Made by a program: the position numbers and the translations under genes. Shown here one piece after another: positions 1-8,267 of a stretch of 64,000 nucleotides of DNA. Below the pieces are notes generated by a model. The model had not been told where the DNA came from, did no database searches, and saw nothing but the letters and a program-made list of their open reading frames with translations. The stretch is from assembly GCF_020150455.1 (NCBI RefSeq), contig NZ_CP083740.1, forward strand, positions 4,464,001 through 4,528,000, in the 5' to 3' direction. This DNA is from Bremerella sp. TYQ1 (GTDB taxonomy: Bacteria; Planctomycetota; Planctomycetia; Pirellulales; Pirellulaceae). Each line of letters opens with the position of its first letter. Position 1 is the stretch's first letter.

Positions 1-251
1 AAACCTTTGCGTGCGGACATGTCTCGAATTCTCTTTCGTATGGGCAGCCCAATACACACCGTAGGCGTGCGGGACCTTGAATGTTTCGGTTAGCGTAGAA
101 GGTGCTAGCTGCGCGGCTTTGAGCGAAGCTGTAGCTGGATGAACCGTTTTGTTGGACAGTGAAGGACGCAGGAGTGCCCAGGCACCGTACACCGCTTCCC
201 CAAGTAAACAGGGAATCGGAAAACGAGAGCGCAGAAAGATGCGCTAGAGAG

Positions 252-671
252 TTACGCTACCGGAGGAGCCCGGGGAGAATTCGGACCGAGCCATTTTGCG
301 GTGACCAAGCCACTCGATCGTGGAAAGACTTGATCCACCGCGACGCGATCGATGGTCGCATCTAACTGAGTTGGTGCGATCTGGCCAAGTGCCAGGTGCT
401 GACAGAGCAAACAGCCATCGACCGCAATGGCGTGCATGTGATCGCCGGAATGCCAACCGGCGACGTCGTGCGAAACGGTTTCGGCTTGTTCGTGATGATG
501 ATCATGACCGTGGTGATGGTGGTCGTGCCCATGATCGTGGGCCACCACGTGGCGATGCGAATGTCCCGGCAAATGCGCGTGCTCGCAGCCGGACCAGGCA
601 TGGATTGCCTGACCGAAAAGCTGGATCACCAGATAGCTGGCGACTAGCGCATAACAACCGACACGATGCAT
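252..671 (-). CDS. His-rich exported DUF2946-like protein
   Basis: About 139 residues if it starts at the ATG at 671; a GTG at 725 would add 18 residues, but I see no better ribosome site there. The first 25 residues form a hydrophobic signal or anchor segment. A histidine/aspartate-rich stretch follows (roughly residues 30-65, repeated HDH and HHHH), then a C-x2-C-x-H motif (CLLCQH) near residue 92. This resembles DUF2946 proteins, which pair a signal sequence with a Cys/His motif and are often linked to metal handling. A role in periplasmic metal binding is inference. It is divergent from the serine hydrolase gene, so the two share a 210-bp upstream region. Confidence 0.6.
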   Translation of the reverse strand: MHRVGCYALVASYLVIQLFGQAIHAWSGCEHAHLPGHSHRHVVAHDHGHDHHHHGHDHHHEQAETVSHDVAGWHSGDHMHAIAVDGCLLCQHLALGQIAPTQLDATIDRVAVDQVFPRSSGLVTAKWLGPNSPRAPPVA

Positions 672-810
672 GAAATGCGTATACCGAAAAAGAGAACCTT
701 TGCGTAGTCCCTTTATTCTAAGCACAGCAAAGCGAAATGCTCAACGCATTCATCGACACTTAATGGGAATTCGCGGTATTTACGGCCACCATGAGAGGGG
801 GCCGAAAAGC

Positions 811-838
811 TTGACAGCGGGGCCGATTGCGGTAGGCT
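811..838 (+). promoter_or_regulatory. sigma70-like promoter
   Basis: A perfect -35 box TTGACA at 811-816 is followed by a 16-base spacer and TAGGCT at 833-838 as a possible -10. It lies about 45 bases before the serine hydrolase start at 884. Confidence 0.4.
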
Positions 839-883
839 GCCAGCTTTCCGCCCCAATCCGATCTGTTTCAAAGGCTACGCACG

Positions 884-2059
884 ATGCACTCACGTCTCTG
901 GACACTTTGCCGCGTCACCATTTCTCTTACGCTGCTGGCACTCGCGATTCCGGTAGTGGCTCAGGATGCGGCCCGGAACGTTCCGGTTCTGGAAGCAGTA
1001 GACGAAGTCGTAGCCAAGCATGTCAACGACGACTTCGTTTCCGGGGCGGTTGCGTTGGTGGCGGAAGATGGCAAGATCGTGCATTTGAGTGCGGTCGGCC
1101 AGGCCGATATCGAAGCCAATAAGCCGATGACACGTGACACGATGTTCGCGATCGCTTCGATGACCAAGCCGATTACGGCAACCGCATTGATGATTTTGGT
1201 CGAAGAAGGGAAAGTCGACTTGGACGATCCGGTTTCTAAATACATTCCCGAATTCGCCGACGTCACGTTGGAAGGAAAGCCACTGGAGAAACCGATCACG
1301 CTGCGTCAGGTGCTGACTCATACGGCCGGCATGGGTGGCGATCAACGTGTGGTGAAGTCGTTGGAGAACCAAGGGAAGATTCTTGCCAAGCGTCCGTTGC
1401 ACAGCCAGCCAGGCACCAAGTGGCAATACAGTCCAGGCCTGAACGTTGCCGGTCGCGTGATTGAAGTCGCCTCAGGCAAATCGTATGGCGACTTCCTGCA
1501 AGAGAAGATCTTCGATCCGCTGCAAATGAAGGACACGACCTTCCTGCCAAGCGAGAAGCAGAAGAGCCGTGTCGCGACGTTGTACGCGAAAGACAAAGAC
1601 AGTGGTGAGCTCAAGCCAAGCAGCAGTTGGATTGGCAACGTCAAGACCGACCCTTACCCGAATCCGAGTGCGGGGCTGTATTCAACCGCCAAAGATCTGT
1701 CGCGGTTCTACCAAATGATGCTCAATGGTGGGTTTCTCGAGGACGCGAAGATCTTATCGCGTGACTCGGTCAAGCAACTGACGTCGGTTCAAACAGCCGA
1801 CGACATCGTCACCGGATTCACGCCTGGCAACGGCTGGGGGCTCGGCTACTGCGTGGTTCGCCAACCGCAAGGAGTGACCGAATCGTTGAGTCCTGGGACG
1901 TTTGGCCATGGTGGCGCTTTTGGTACTCAAAGCTGGGGCGATCCGGAAAAGAAACGTGTCTATATCTTATTGGTGCAACGCTCGAACATCGGCAACAGCG
2001 ACGGCAGCGACCTACGGAAAGACTTCCATGACGCCGCGAACGAAGCGTTGAAGAAGTAA
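884..2059 (+). CDS. exported serine hydrolase, class C beta-lactamase fold
   Basis: 391 residues with a signal peptide ending near residue 26 (VVAQ). The PF00144 fold (class C beta-lactamase / D-Ala-D-Ala carboxypeptidase / esterase EstB) is shown by the nucleophile motif S92-x-x-K95 (SMTK), a tyrosine motif YSPG at 182-185, and HGG near residue 345. The usual YxN motif reads Y-S-P here, so the third position is not Asn; this is more typical of esterase-like members than of true beta-lactamases. It likely acts on an ester or amide in the periplasm; the substrate is unknown. The nuclease gene follows after 22 bases, so the two may be cotranscribed. Confidence 0.85.
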   Translation: MHSRLWTLCRVTISLTLLALAIPVVAQDAARNVPVLEAVDEVVAKHVNDDFVSGAVALVAEDGKIVHLSAVGQADIEANKPMTRDTMFAIASMTKPITATALMILVEEGKVDLDDPVSKYIPEFADVTLEGKPLEKPITLRQVLTHTAGMGGDQRVVKSLENQGKILAKRPLHSQPGTKWQYSPGLNVAGRVIEVASGKSYGDFLQEKIFDPLQMKDTTFLPSEKQKSRVATLYAKDKDSGELKPSSSWIGNVKTDPYPNPSAGLYSTAKDLSRFYQMMLNGGFLEDAKILSRDSVKQLTSVQTADDIVTGFTPGNGWGLGYCVVRQPQGVTESLSPGTFGHGGAFGTQSWGDPEKKRVYILLVQRSNIGNSDGSDLRKDFHDAANEALKK

Positions 2060-2081
2060 GTCACGAGTCATTGTTGCTCAA

Positions 2082-2957
2082 GTGAAAATGTGGATAAAAC
2101 TCGTGCGTTTTGATCGTATTGCCATCCTGGCGTTGTTGCTGGCATTGCTTCCGACCGTTGCGGTTCAGGCCCAAGCTCAGCCTGATCCGCCGCTGGTCGA
2201 CTCGTTTCGTGTGTGGAAAAACGCGAACGAAAAAGTTTTGTCAAAATCGCGATTCGCGTTTCTTGATGGCGAACACGTCGCGTTATGGCAGGAAAGCGGG
2301 CAAATGATGCTTATTCCGCGGGCACAATTGTCCGCGGCCGACCAAGCCTGGCTAACGCAGCATCCGCTGAAGATCTTACGTGGCAAAGTGATCTTCGTGG
2401 CCGATGGCGACACGATCGGCATGCTGGATGAAGACAAAAAGCAGCATCGCATTCGGCTGGAAGGAATCGATGCTCCGGAGAGTGGCCAGGCCTTCGGAAC
2501 GCAAAGCCGCAAAGCGCTCAACGAAGTAATCTACGGCAAGCAAGTGCTCGTTGCCTATGAAGACGAGGACCAGTACGGAAGAATCTTGGGCCACGTTTAT
2601 TGGGACGGACATTGGCTGAACCACGACCAACTTGTCTTGGGAATGGCCTGGCATTATCGGCATTTCAACGGCGAGCAGTACCTGGCCAAACTGCATGAGA
2701 AAGCGGAGACCGAGAAAGTCGGGCTGTGGCGCGATCCCAATCGACAAGCACCATGGCGATTTCGATTGGACGAGAAGCGTCGTCGCGAGGCAGAAGAAGC
2801 GAAGCGGCCGATGTCGTCGGTCGAACCGACCGGGTTCTGGCTGAACCTATCTAGCGGCGTACGACACAACGCCGAGTGCAAACACTACGGCAAAACGAGC
2901 CGCGGAAAGTACTGCACGGCGGACGAAGGAAAGCCGTGCGGCATGTGCGGTGGATGA
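2082..2957 (+). CDS. SHD1-like / thermonuclease fusion protein
   Basis: 291 residues from GTG 2082; an ATG at 2088 gives the same protein less two residues. A signal peptide covers residues 1-30. Residues 40-92 look like an SLA1 homology domain 1 (RVWKN start, LIPRAQLS end), common in planctomycete exported proteins. Residues about 100-218 are a staphylococcal-nuclease (SNase) domain with GDT at 109-111, R-I-R-L-E-G-I-D-A-P-E at 123-133 (Ca-binding Asp130, catalytic Arg/Glu) and the YGR motif at 165-167. The C-terminus has a Cys/His cluster (C-K-H, C-T-A, CGMCGG) that could bind metal. Predicted role: secreted phosphodiesterase degrading DNA or RNA. The fusion order is notable. Confidence 0.85.
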   Translation: MKMWIKLVRFDRIAILALLLALLPTVAVQAQAQPDPPLVDSFRVWKNANEKVLSKSRFAFLDGEHVALWQESGQMMLIPRAQLSAADQAWLTQHPLKILRGKVIFVADGDTIGMLDEDKKQHRIRLEGIDAPESGQAFGTQSRKALNEVIYGKQVLVAYEDEDQYGRILGHVYWDGHWLNHDQLVLGMAWHYRHFNGEQYLAKLHEKAETEKVGLWRDPNRQAPWRFRLDEKRRREAEEAKRPMSSVEPTGFWLNLSSGVRHNAECKHYGKTSRGKYCTADEGKPCGMCGG

Positions 2958-2997
2958 CGTAAGTCACCATCACCGTTGGCTTTTGGCCTCGTTCTAT

Positions 2998-3474
2998 TTA
3001 GGAGGCCGAGGCTTTTGGCTTGGCTTGCGACTTGTTCCAGAAGCGAGACCAAAGACCGATTCGGCGAATCATCGGTAGGATGGTCGCTTTCAATTGGTCG
3101 GCGTGGACTTCTTCTTCGTGGTGCAGGAACAAAGCACGTGCTTGTTGCGGAATGTGCCCTTCCTTCTTCGCTTTGGTCATCTTGCGATGCCATGGGCTGA
3201 GGAGGTCGTGCTTGTATTCCAGCGGGTTCCAAAGATCGATATCGGTCAAACGACCCACTTCGACCGGACGCTTGGCGACCGTTGTTCCGAGGAACATAAA
3301 GCCGTGTGGCTGTTCGATTTGAGCGTCTGGCAGCGAATCGATCGGGCTGCTAGGAAGAAGAGTAACGTTGGGGAGCGATTCCACCTGCAAGGCATCCGAG
3401 ATACCGCGGAGAAGATACGTTCCGCCAGCCATCTGGCCGTCTAGCGAGACGACGACAACGGCTTTTTGACCCAT
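2998..3474 (-). CDS. conserved hypothetical protein
   Basis: 158 residues starting at ATG 3474, chosen because an AGGAA lies about 9 bases upstream; an in-frame TTG at 3507 is less likely. I do not recognise a family. The N-terminus (MGQKAVVVVSLDG) looks like a beta strand of a small alpha/beta domain; the middle has repeated Leu/Pro and a WHRKMTKAKKEG basic stretch; the C-terminus is basic with paired Trp/Phe and Lys/Ala/Ser residues. No signal peptide or membrane segment is evident. It converges on the nuclease gene with 40 bases between stops. Confidence 0.6.
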   Translation of the reverse strand: MGQKAVVVVSLDGQMAGGTYLLRGISDALQVESLPNVTLLPSSPIDSLPDAQIEQPHGFMFLGTTVAKRPVEVGRLTDIDLWNPLEYKHDLLSPWHRKMTKAKKEGHIPQQARALFLHHEEEVHADQLKATILPMIRRIGLWSRFWNKSQAKPKASAS

Positions 3475-3906
3475 GGTTTGGGTTCCTACATTCAGAAATA
3501 GTTTCAAACGTGCATGGCGTATTAACGCTTAAATGGACCAAACGGCACAAGAGCGATTGGTGAGAAATCGAATGATCTTCACCATGGCTTGAAGCCTGCT
3601 TCGCAAAGCAAACCTGCCAACGCGGTGCCTCATCTGGCGATATCACCGAAGGAGCAAACTGCGTGCCTGTCGCGAGTTGTCGTTGCTAGCTCTTGAACCA
3701 AACGCTTCGCAGTGAGCTGCCCTACATTAGCCATCGGCACCCGAAGCGGAGCAGAGGCATAATAAAAGTTGGAAAAATAAACTTTCCTTCTTTCAGGGGC
3801 TCCGTTACGATGGGCGGAGGGATACGAACATCAGAGATTTTGAGTTCTTTCCCTACCCCCCCAATCCCGTCTTTTCATCCCTATCTTCTCATATCGGGAG
3901 GCTGTC
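3475..3906. other. intergenic region before DUF1559 gene
   Basis: About 430 bases with no convincing gene. The last bases hold a good ribosome site (GGGAGG at 3896-3901, before ATG 3907). The 5' half is upstream of the divergent gene ending at 2998. I see no clear sigma70 promoter. Confidence 0.5.
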
Positions 3907-4872
3907 ATGCGTTGTCGTCGTGGATTCACACTCGTTGAACTGCTCGTGGTCATTGCCATTATTGGTGTTTTGATCGCACTTCTTCTTCCCGCCGTACAGC
4001 AGGCCCGCGAGGCGGCTCGGCGAATGCAATGTTCCAATAACTTGAAACAGATTGGGATCGCGCTGCACAACTATCACGACGTCTATGGCAAGTTTCCTAG
4101 CGCGATGATGTTGGATCAGGCTCGCAAGGCGGTCAATTGGTGCCCGGAGGGGGAATGTGGCACGTGGACGTGGACCGCATTTTTGTTGCCGCAGGTCGAG
4201 CAAGAAAACCTGTACGACTTGCTGCAAGTTGGTCATCTTCCCGGGGAAGTATCGCTGGGGGACGCGAATCGTCTGACCGCCGCGAAGGAAGGTTTTGTGG
4301 GGTACCGCTGCCCTTCATCGAGTGGACCAGAACAGAATACCGAACGTAAAGTCCCTTCCGGCAGTGGTGACAGCAGCGCTGATTGCACTGGGAGTGGGTG
4401 CGATGCAATTGCACTGGCCAGCTATGTCGGAGCGAACGATAGTCATACGCTCGACCGCGACAATTGGAACGGCTTCATGGCGAAAGACACCGGCCGAGTC
4501 GCATTGTCGTTTTCCGATTTCACCGACGGTACGAGCAATACGGTGGCAATTGGCGAACGCGCTTGGAGGTTGGCCGACCGAACATTGAGGGCAGGTACCC
4601 AATTAGTCGCCAACGGTGACACAGCCAATCACAGTCGGCAGGGCCATTCGTACATCACAGCCGGCGGACGTTGGGCAATCAACTGCACCAACTCGCAAGA
4701 ATGTGATCGTGGTTTCAGTAGTAATCACCCAGGAGGAGCCCAGTTTCTGTTCCTGGACGGATCGGTTCATTTCCTGCCAGAAACGATCGATCATGATACC
4801 GACAGTGCGATCGACAGCGTCTACGAATACCTCATTAGCCGCGACGACGGAAATCCGATCGGCAACTACTAA
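3907..4872 (+). CDS. DUF1559 protein with type II pseudopilin N-terminus
   Basis: 321 residues. The N-terminus is a prepilin signature: short basic leader, [13 protein letters not shown] at about residues 6-18 (cleavage before Phe, Glu at +5), then a hydrophobic helix continuing to residue 30. The helix leads into the DUF1559 start [12 protein letters not shown]. Near the end the motif [13 protein letters not shown] is the usual DUF1559 C-terminal sequence. These proteins are very numerous in planctomycetes and are thought to be exported pseudopilin-like envelope proteins; function is not established. A lipoprotein gene follows after 50 bases, and this DUF1559/Ig-like lipoprotein pairing recurs in spirit at 44.2-47.1 kb. 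Confidence 0.93.
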   Translation: MRCRRGFTLVELLVVIAIIGVLIALLLPAVQQAREAARRMQCSNNLKQIGIALHNYHDVYGKFPSAMMLDQARKAVNWCPEGECGTWTWTAFLLPQVEQENLYDLLQVGHLPGEVSLGDANRLTAAKEGFVGYRCPSSSGPEQNTERKVPSGSGDSSADCTGSGCDAIALASYVGANDSHTLDRDNWNGFMAKDTGRVALSFSDFTDGTSNTVAIGERAWRLADRTLRAGTQLVANGDTANHSRQGHSYITAGGRWAINCTNSQECDRGFSSNHPGGAQFLFLDGSVHFLPETIDHDTDSAIDSVYEYLISRDDGNPIGNY

Positions 4873-4922
4873 GTCGTTGGGTTTCAGTTACCGCGAGAGT
4901 CACTTTCTGAAGAGGTATTTCC

Positions 4923-5333
4923 ATGTTGGTACGGACAAGCCTGATGATCTTAGGCACGGTTTTGTTAGTCGGCTGCGGAACGTCTGGACCGCAGCTAGGG
5001 ACGGTCGATGGTACGGTAACACTTAACGGCGAGCCCTTGAAAGAAGCAGTCGTTTCGTTTCGACCGGTTGCTGGCGGAAGGACCGCCGAGGGCATTACTA
5101 ACGACAAGGGCGAGTTCGTGATTGAATTTGCCGCCGGGTCTCAAGGGGCGCTGCTCGGCGATCACGAGGTCCGTGTGACGACGTTTCGAGAACGCGTGAT
5201 TGCCGACAATGGACGTGTCGAAGACCCTGGCGTTCTGGAAAAAGTTCCTAGTAAATACAACGACGAATCGGAGCTGATTCGAACAGTCGAACCTGGCGCG
5301 AATCACTTTGAATTGGAGTTATCTGGTACCTAA
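4923..5333 (+). CDS. carboxypeptidase-regulatory-like (transthyretin-like) lipoprotein
   Basis: 136 residues. A lipobox LVGC ends at Cys18, so the mature protein is probably a lipoprotein. Residues 25-70 (G-T-V-D-G-T-V-T-L-N-G-E-P-L) match the start of carboxypeptidase-regulatory / transthyretin-like beta-sandwich domains: G-x-V-x-x-x-G-x-P-L-x-x-A-x-V-x-F, then TNDKGEF. No enzyme domain is present. It sits 50 bases after the DUF1559 gene and a hairpin terminator follows, so the two probably form one transcript. An envelope partner of the pseudopilin-like protein is inference from repeated co-occurrence. Confidence 0.85.
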   Translation: MLVRTSLMILGTVLLVGCGTSGPQLGTVDGTVTLNGEPLKEAVVSFRPVAGGRTAEGITNDKGEFVIEFAAGSQGALLGDHEVRVTTFRERVIADNGRVEDPGVLEKVPSKYNDESELIRTVEPGANHFELELSGT

Positions 5334-5355
5334 ATGCAATTTGCAATCCTTCTCG

Positions 5356-5399
5356 CGGCAGGGTAACTTCAGCAGGTAAGTCCCCTGCCGTTTCTCTTT
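5356..5399 (+). terminator. rho-independent terminator
   Basis: Stem CGGCAGGG (5356-5363) pairs with CCCTGCCG (5383-5390) and is followed by a T-rich tail TTTCTCTTTC. It closes the DUF1559-lipoprotein unit. Confidence 0.7.
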
Positions 5400-5422
5400 C
5401 TTGCACCCCAGAAGTTCTCACC

Positions 5423-6331
5423 ATGACTTGTTTGCGATCGCTGTCTGTCTTGGCTCTACTTTCGTTGGTTTCCTCGCTTGCGGCTGCTGAACCAGTCGCG
5501 GTCGATCTTTGGCCGAGTGGCCAAGTCCCGGGGCTCGCCGCGGGCGAGAAGGAAGAGATCGTCGACGAAATGGACGATCGGATCGGCAATCGCGTGACGA
5601 AAGTGACCAAGCCGAAGATCACCGTCTATAAGCCTGATGCCGCTAAAGATACCGGAGCGGCCGTGGTGATCTGTCCTGGCGGTGGCTATCACATTTTGGC
5701 GTACGACCTGGAAGGGGTCGAAGTTGCTCAATGGCTTAACGAAATGGGCGTGACCGGGGTCGTGCTGCACTACCGCGTTCCGCGAGCCAAAGAAGGGGCT
5801 CCGCACGTCAACCCAATGAAAGATGCCCAGCGAGCGATTCGTTTGACGCGAGCCAACGCGGAAAAATGGAACATCGATCCCAACAAAGTCGGTATCCTCG
5901 GTTTTTCAGCTGGCGGAAACTTGGCCGCGGTTACCTCGAACGCCGACGAAGCGACTTACGAACCGATCGACGACGCTGACAAGCTGAGTGTGCGTCCTGA
6001 CTTCTCGCTGCTCATTTATCCAGCCTATCTGAACCCGAAGGATGCCGACACCGAACTCACTCCGGAAGCATCGGTCGACGAAAACACGCCGCCTGCCTTC
6101 TTGGTTCATACCAGCGACGATCGTGTTCCTTCGACGGGAAGCCTGGCCTATTACCTGGGGCTGAAGCGTCTGGGCATTCCGGCCGAACTGCACATCTTCC
6201 CCAGCGGCGGTCACGGCTATGGCCTGCGGCCAACCGACAAGCCGGTGACCCATTGGCCTAAGCTGGCCACGGCCTGGCTCGAAACGGAAGTCCTAGTCGA
6301 CGACAAGAAAGAGGCGCAGGACAAAGAGTAA
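5423..6331 (+). CDS. exported alpha/beta hydrolase, acetylxylan-esterase-like
   Basis: 302 residues with a signal peptide ending near residue 22 (LAAAEP). The alpha/beta hydrolase core shows an oxyanion-hole stretch CPGGGYH at 84-90, nucleophile elbow GFSAGG with Ser162, Asp in HTSDDRVP near 232-233 and His264 in GGHGYG. This pattern matches the BD-FAE / acetylxylan esterase group (dienelactone-hydrolase-like, often carbohydrate esterases). Likely periplasmic deacetylation of polysaccharide; exact substrate unknown. It is convergent with the cytochrome gene, 23 bases between stops. Confidence 0.87.
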   Translation: MTCLRSLSVLALLSLVSSLAAAEPVAVDLWPSGQVPGLAAGEKEEIVDEMDDRIGNRVTKVTKPKITVYKPDAAKDTGAAVVICPGGGYHILAYDLEGVEVAQWLNEMGVTGVVLHYRVPRAKEGAPHVNPMKDAQRAIRLTRANAEKWNIDPNKVGILGFSAGGNLAAVTSNADEATYEPIDDADKLSVRPDFSLLIYPAYLNPKDADTELTPEASVDENTPPAFLVHTSDDRVPSTGSLAYYLGLKRLGIPAELHIFPSGGHGYGLRPTDKPVTHWPKLATAWLETEVLVDDKKEAQDKE

Positions 6332-6354
6332 TACCTACGCCGGCGAAGCTTCGT

Positions 6355-8103
6355 CTAAAGACTACGTAGAAACTGGATCAAATCGTGCATTTGATCTTCG
6401 GTCAGGTCTTCGGCCAATTGATGGCCGTGGACCTCGAAGACATCTCGCAGCGACGTTGCCCTGGCATCGTGAAAGAACGTATCGCGATGCCCAACTCCAC
6501 GAAGCGACGGAGGATTGAACTCGCGGTTGAGTTCTTTGTCTTCCATGCCGACGTCGTAAAGCTCTGGCGTGGTATACCGTGGCGGCGCGTGGCACTTGAT
6601 ACAGTTGTGACGCAAAAAGATCTGCCGGCCATGGGCAATCGCCTGGGTATCTCGCGTTTCTTGCAAATGATCGATCGGCGGTGGCAACGGTAGCTGTTCC
6701 ATGTAGGCGGCAAGTGCTGAGGCTTGCTCGTCGCTAAGCTTCGGGCCATGCATGGTCTTTTCGACAGACTTGTGAGCTTGCTCTTCTAAGGTCTCGCTGA
6801 CAGCCAGCCAACCAAACGGAGCCGTATCGGCTTTGCCCAGTAGCGAAAGAATCCGTTTGGGGGCTCCGTAGGAAAGATCGGTCAAGTTGTCGCTGCTCAG
6901 CCCGTTGGTATGACCGTCGGTATGGCAGCTGTGACACGACATCCAGCCCTCCATGGAAAGCTTGGCGTTGTGGAAGAGCCGTTCCCCTTCCTCGATTTGC
7001 TGGAACTTTCGTGTCGCGCCGAGCGAGATCTCGCCGATTGTTTTGGCTTTCTCGATGTCGACAATCGAAAGAGAGTCACCGAATCCGTTGGCAACGTACA
7101 CGACATCCTTTTCCGGAGAAACGACGAGGGAGGTTGGATGTTCGCCGACGGAAACGCGGAATAGTCCGAATGCTTCGTACTTGCCGATGCCAACTTGCGA
7201 GGTACCTCCCATCGAGACAACCGCCTGCAGATCGTCGATGACCGCGATGTCGGTCGGGTCTCCCCCGCCCTTGCCTGGCTCACCGATCGGATGCATGAAA
7301 CCGTTGCCGTAAAAGTCTTCTTCCGGATTCAGCACATAATCGAGCGGTACCCAGCGAAGTTCGTTGCTCATTACCAGGCCCCAGTGAATATCGTTTTCGT
7401 TGGTGACCGCCAAACTGTTGAGCAATTGATGAGCCAGCAGCAGCTTGGTGCCATCGGGCGAAAGGGCCATCGCGCGAATGTTATGAGCGGGAAACTCGCG
7501 CACATGTCGTAGCGCGAACGTGTTGGGGTCGATGATTGCCAACTTGCCACCAAAGTTATCGGCCGCAAGCAACGACTGACCATCCGGAACGAACAGGACG
7601 ACTCGTGGCGCGAAGGGGAGGATCAATTCGCTCTGGGGCTTCAACTGATCGTCGGTAAGGCTTAGCGAAACCAACTTGCGCGGCCAGAGGCAACTGACGA
7701 CAATTTGTTGTCCGTCGGGGCTGATGTCGGCTTTGACCGGCGAGTGCGGCAAATCAACGCGAGCAAGAATGTCCAGTACGTCTTCATTTTGAGCCAGTAA
7801 GATGGCCTGCTTGGCCTGGCTGTCGATCGCCACAATTCTTCCCCCGGGTACCGGCAGCAAATCGACAATCGACTGACCGATCTTCCATTCCGCGGTGGCT
7901 TTACCTTCGGATCGATCGACGATCGAAATGCTTCCTGCATAGCGATTGGCGGTCAGCAGAAACTTGCCATCTTCGCTCAGGATAAGATCTTCCGGCGCAC
8001 GCAGCGATGGCTGGGAAGGGTCGATTCGCTGGGGACCTTCGGCCTGGGCGACCGAGGCGACAAGCAAAGCGGCAAATATCAGGCAGGAGCGGAACATGAG
8101 CAT
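6355..8103 (-). CDS. exported YVTN beta-propeller / di-haem cytochrome c protein
   Basis: 582 residues; signal peptide to about residue 21 (SVAQA). The N-terminal two thirds contain repeated beta-propeller units (for example LILSEDGKFLLTANRYAGS, VVYVANGFGDSLSIVD). The C-terminal third has two haem-binding motifs, CHSCH near residue 389 and CIKCH near 500, in a cytochrome-c-peroxidase-like arrangement ending in a DLIQFLRSL helix. Planctomycetes have many such propeller-cytochrome fusions; proposed role is periplasmic electron transfer or oxidation of small molecules. It is divergent from the lactonase gene, which is also a propeller, with 164 bases between starts. Confidence 0.88.
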   Translation of the reverse strand: MLMFRSCLIFAALLVASVAQAEGPQRIDPSQPSLRAPEDLILSEDGKFLLTANRYAGSISIVDRSEGKATAEWKIGQSIVDLLPVPGGRIVAIDSQAKQAILLAQNEDVLDILARVDLPHSPVKADISPDGQQIVVSCLWPRKLVSLSLTDDQLKPQSELILPFAPRVVLFVPDGQSLLAADNFGGKLAIIDPNTFALRHVREFPAHNIRAMALSPDGTKLLLAHQLLNSLAVTNENDIHWGLVMSNELRWVPLDYVLNPEEDFYGNGFMHPIGEPGKGGGDPTDIAVIDDLQAVVSMGGTSQVGIGKYEAFGLFRVSVGEHPTSLVVSPEKDVVYVANGFGDSLSIVDIEKAKTIGEISLGATRKFQQIEEGERLFHNAKLSMEGWMSCHSCHTDGHTNGLSSDNLTDLSYGAPKRILSLLGKADTAPFGWLAVSETLEEQAHKSVEKTMHGPKLSDEQASALAAYMEQLPLPPPIDHLQETRDTQAIAHGRQIFLRHNCIKCHAPPRYTTPELYDVGMEDKELNREFNPPSLRGVGHRDTFFHDARATSLRDVFEVHGHQLAEDLTEDQMHDLIQFLRSL

Positions 8104-8267
8104 TCGATCGAGCGGAAGGAGATTTCGGGGGATAGCTTAATTTTCCCATAGCAGCCGATTTGGGACAAGCCAAATCCGACCGCTAGATCTGGCACCCAGA
8201 GGCGTGATTTGTCGATCTGCGGGAAGTACAATAAACAGACTTAACCCCGAAACCGGAGATATCCCCT

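Noticed and set aside
1..251. Possible gene at the left edge
   Set aside because: No frame with a plausible start, ribosome site or recognisable protein; short open stretches look random. I see nothing supported in this stretch.
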